Source of the DNA: Yoonia sp034652275 | GTDB taxonomy: Bacteria; Pseudomonadota; Alphaproteobacteria; Rhodobacterales; Rhodobacteraceae | Reading direction: 5' to 3' | Length of the DNA stretch: 64,000 nt | NCBI RefSeq assembly: GCF_034652275.1 | Contig: NZ_JAXIWG010000002.1 | Location: 186,001-250,000, forward strand | In this document: positions 63,727-64,000 of the stretch, piece by piece | Numbering within the stretch: the stretch's first letter is position 1 | Layout: each line of letters opens with the position of its first letter | Notes under the pieces: generated by a model | Database searches by the model: none | Told to the model about the DNA's origin: nothing | What the model saw: only the letters and a program-made list of their open reading frames with translations | Program-made: the position numbers and the translations under genes

Positions 63727-64000
63727 CCTTCAACGACAGAGGTGATGAAGGGGCGCGCGGCCTTTGGCATACGGATGCCGCCGAATCCGGCCTGTTGCAA
63801 AAGCGCCGCAATCCGGCCTGCCGACCGCGCGCGCCCCGTGCGCATCGCCATGCAGTAAAGCGCGAAATAGGCATCCCCCGCGCGGTGCGGTGCAGCGCCG
63901 CCTGTCATCGGTTCGGAAATCAGGATGCGCCCGCCGGGTGGCAAAGCGGCATAGGCCGAGGCCAGCAAATCCGCCACGGTGTCATCGCTGTGATCGTAAA
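63717..64000 (-). CDS. crtF: Carotenoid O-methyltransferase, C-terminal part
   Basis: Runs off the right edge; about 94 C-terminal residues are visible. LYDHSDDTVADLL and PPGGRILISEPMTGG are the SAM-methyltransferase core of CrtF (hydroxyneurosporene/demethylspheroidene O-methyltransferase). Its place upstream of bchC is the usual one in Rhodobacter-type clusters. Confidence 0.85.
   Translation of the reverse strand, partial: YDHSDDTVADLLASAYAALPPGGRILISEPMTGGAAPHRAGDAYFALYCMAMRTGRARSAGRIAALLQQAGFGGIRMPKAARPFITSVVEGVR

Noticed and set aside
1..64000. CRISPR array
   Set aside because: No series of regularly spaced short repeats was seen on reading the window.

Overview
The window comes from an aerobic anoxygenic phototrophic alphaproteobacterium of the Rhodobacteraceae (Rhodobacter/Roseobacter group). 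The evidence is a photosynthesis gene cluster in the order crtF-bchCXYZ-pufQBALMX-dxs, a CcrM-type GANTC methyltransferase, an IalB-family protein and a generally GC-rich coding style. The presence of pufX instead of pufC points to a Rhodobacter-like reaction centre/LH1 architecture. The genus cannot be fixed from the sequence alone.

Region 1 (1-5.8 kb) is housekeeping: the end of an unknown gene, an alkane 1-monooxygenase (alkB), a small lipoprotein, ccrM with a cluster of GANTC sites just upstream, rnhB, an exported small protein overlapping a membrane-anchored winged-helix protein, and a LacI/GntR-type repressor. Region 2 (5.9-25 kb) starts at tRNA-Arg(CCT) and looks like an accessory island. 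It holds a frameshifted phage-like HTH gene, a bicovalent-type FAD oxidase overlapping a SAM/adenylate cyclase/AAA protein, a Crp/Fnr regulator, an unrecognised gene pair (849 aa nucleotidyltransferase-like plus 393 aa), and a two-partner-secretion contact-dependent inhibition locus. That locus has a CdiB transporter, a 1919-aa CdiA with an apparent nonspecific endonuclease C-terminus, a YezG-like immunity protein, and a displaced orphan piece of the pre-toxin region.

Region 3 (25.7-39.5 kb) is a myo-inositol catabolic locus. A sugar ABC transporter, iolB, iolE and two Gfo/Idh/MocA dehydrogenases lie on the minus strand; a LacI regulator and iolD-iolC-iolB2-iolJ-iolG lie on the plus strand. 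The same perfect 16-bp palindrome sits in both divergent promoter regions, so one LacI regulator probably controls the whole locus. Region 4 (39.3-48.6 kb) has a small membrane protein, a phytanoyl-CoA dioxygenase-like gene divergent from another LacI regulator, an MsbA-like exporter, the dTDP-L-rhamnose operon rfbCBDA and a convergent rhamnan-synthesis-F-like protein. Region 5 (49.1-53.2 kb) is a four-gene minus-strand envelope glycan operon (GT2, a membrane glycosyltransferase-like protein, a methyltransferase, a flippase-like protein).

Region 6 (53.4-64 kb) is the photosynthesis superoperon, all on the minus strand. A promoter with two TGT-N12-ACA (PpsR/CrtJ) palindromes precedes bchC. Genes overlap throughout, including a 45-aa ORF that overlaps both bchX and bchY. 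Hairpins lie between pufA and pufL, and a strong intrinsic terminator follows pufX, before dxs. The best candidates for undescribed biology are the 849/393-aa gene pair, the 45-aa ORF in the bchX-bchY junction and the orphan CDI fragment carrying its own signal peptide.
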